From Legionella wadsworthii DSM 21896 = ATCC 33877 (lineage in GTDB: Bacteria; Pseudomonadota; Gammaproteobacteria; Legionellales; Legionellaceae): a stretch of DNA of 64,000 bases. Position numbers and translations under genes: made by a program. Below, one piece after another: positions 63,924 to 64,000 of this stretch. The first letter of the stretch is position 1; the number at the start of each line of letters is the position of its first letter. The DNA lies in NCBI RefSeq assembly GCF_000701265.1, contig NZ_KL370759.1:165420-229419 (forward strand), in the 5' to 3' direction. The notes under the pieces were generated by a model, which had not been told where the DNA came from, made no database searches, and was given only the letters and a program-made list of their open reading frames with translations.

Positions 63924-64000
63924 CCCGCGAACAAGTCGCGGGACGTAGAGCATCAGGCAGTGACGTAGAGTGTAGAGCAGTGACGTAGAGTGTAGGGCAG
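63924..64000 (+). repeat. REP palindrome with short tandem repeats
   Basis: CCCGCGA-ACAAG-TCGCGGG (63924-63942) followed by GACGTAGAG and then copies of a ~19-bp unit (CAGTGACGTAGAGTGTAGAG) running to the end of the window. Same palindrome family as 13559, 41710 and 41858. Confidence 0.85.

Overview
The window looks like chromosome from a gammaproteobacterium of the order Legionellales, most likely a Legionella species. It is AT-rich. It carries an OTU-type candidate Dot/Icm effector and promoters that resemble Legionella PmrA boxes (tandem cTTAAT with 11-bp period, about 7 bp upstream of a TATAAT -10). It also holds a ChiA-like GH18 chitinase, a PHB synthase, a LicD protein, and several small secreted or helical proteins that match no broad family. 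No rRNA, prophage or intact insertion sequence was seen.

Region 1 to 13.5 kb (mixed housekeeping and accessory): OTU effector candidate, soluble double-PAS hybrid histidine kinase with REC and Hpt, class-3-like aldehyde dehydrogenase, DUF72 and DUF3775 proteins, a YqjD/YqjE/YqjK-like inner-membrane cassette, a DegT aminotransferase plus SDR pair, a YheT-type hydrolase, and tag. Region 13.5 to 26.2 kb (core bioenergetics and ion transport): a REP-flanked minisatellite, prfC, split-subunit transhydrogenase pntAa-pntAb-pntB, and a kdp operon. The kdp operon begins with two overlapping mini-genes (an unnamed 31-residue membrane peptide and kdpF) and ends with a KdpD that has lost its kinase domains and has no KdpE beside it.

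Region 26.2 to 45.3 kb: CAP-domain protein, outer-membrane-like protein, tRNA-Ser(GGA), NagZ-like GH3, and a dicarboxylate/amino-acid symporter preceded by a 25-codon leader ORF ending in four cysteine codons. Then follow DUF763, an ABC-F protein plus ABC exporter behind an operator-like promoter, LicD, a large orphan protein, family-4 uracil-DNA glycosylase, cytochrome c5, phaC and a small XRE-like protein.

Region 45.3 to 58.1 kb is a complete minus-strand hydrogen-metabolism island. It runs Ni permease, hypA, hypB, hypF, hypC, hypD, hypE, then a GIY-YIG gene and an 865-bp dRS3/NIME-like repeat array, then a four-subunit cytosolic group-3b-type [NiFe] hydrogenase (beta, gamma, delta, alpha) and its endopeptidase. 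Together these genes take up nickel, build the Fe(CN)2CO-Ni site, assemble the enzyme and cleave the large-subunit tail.

Region 58.1 to 64 kb looks like an effector/secretion locus. Two paralogous proteins with a PTIWN motif flank a more distant relative that has a triple PmrA-like box. A decayed C-terminal copy of the chitinase lies between them, and the intact chitinase follows.

The most unusual observations are the poly-cysteine leader ORF, the matching PmrA-like promoters at the two ends of the window, the dRS3-like array inside the hydrogenase island, the two mini-genes and kinase-less KdpD of the kdp operon, and the promoter/operator with structured leader in front of the ABC-F gene.
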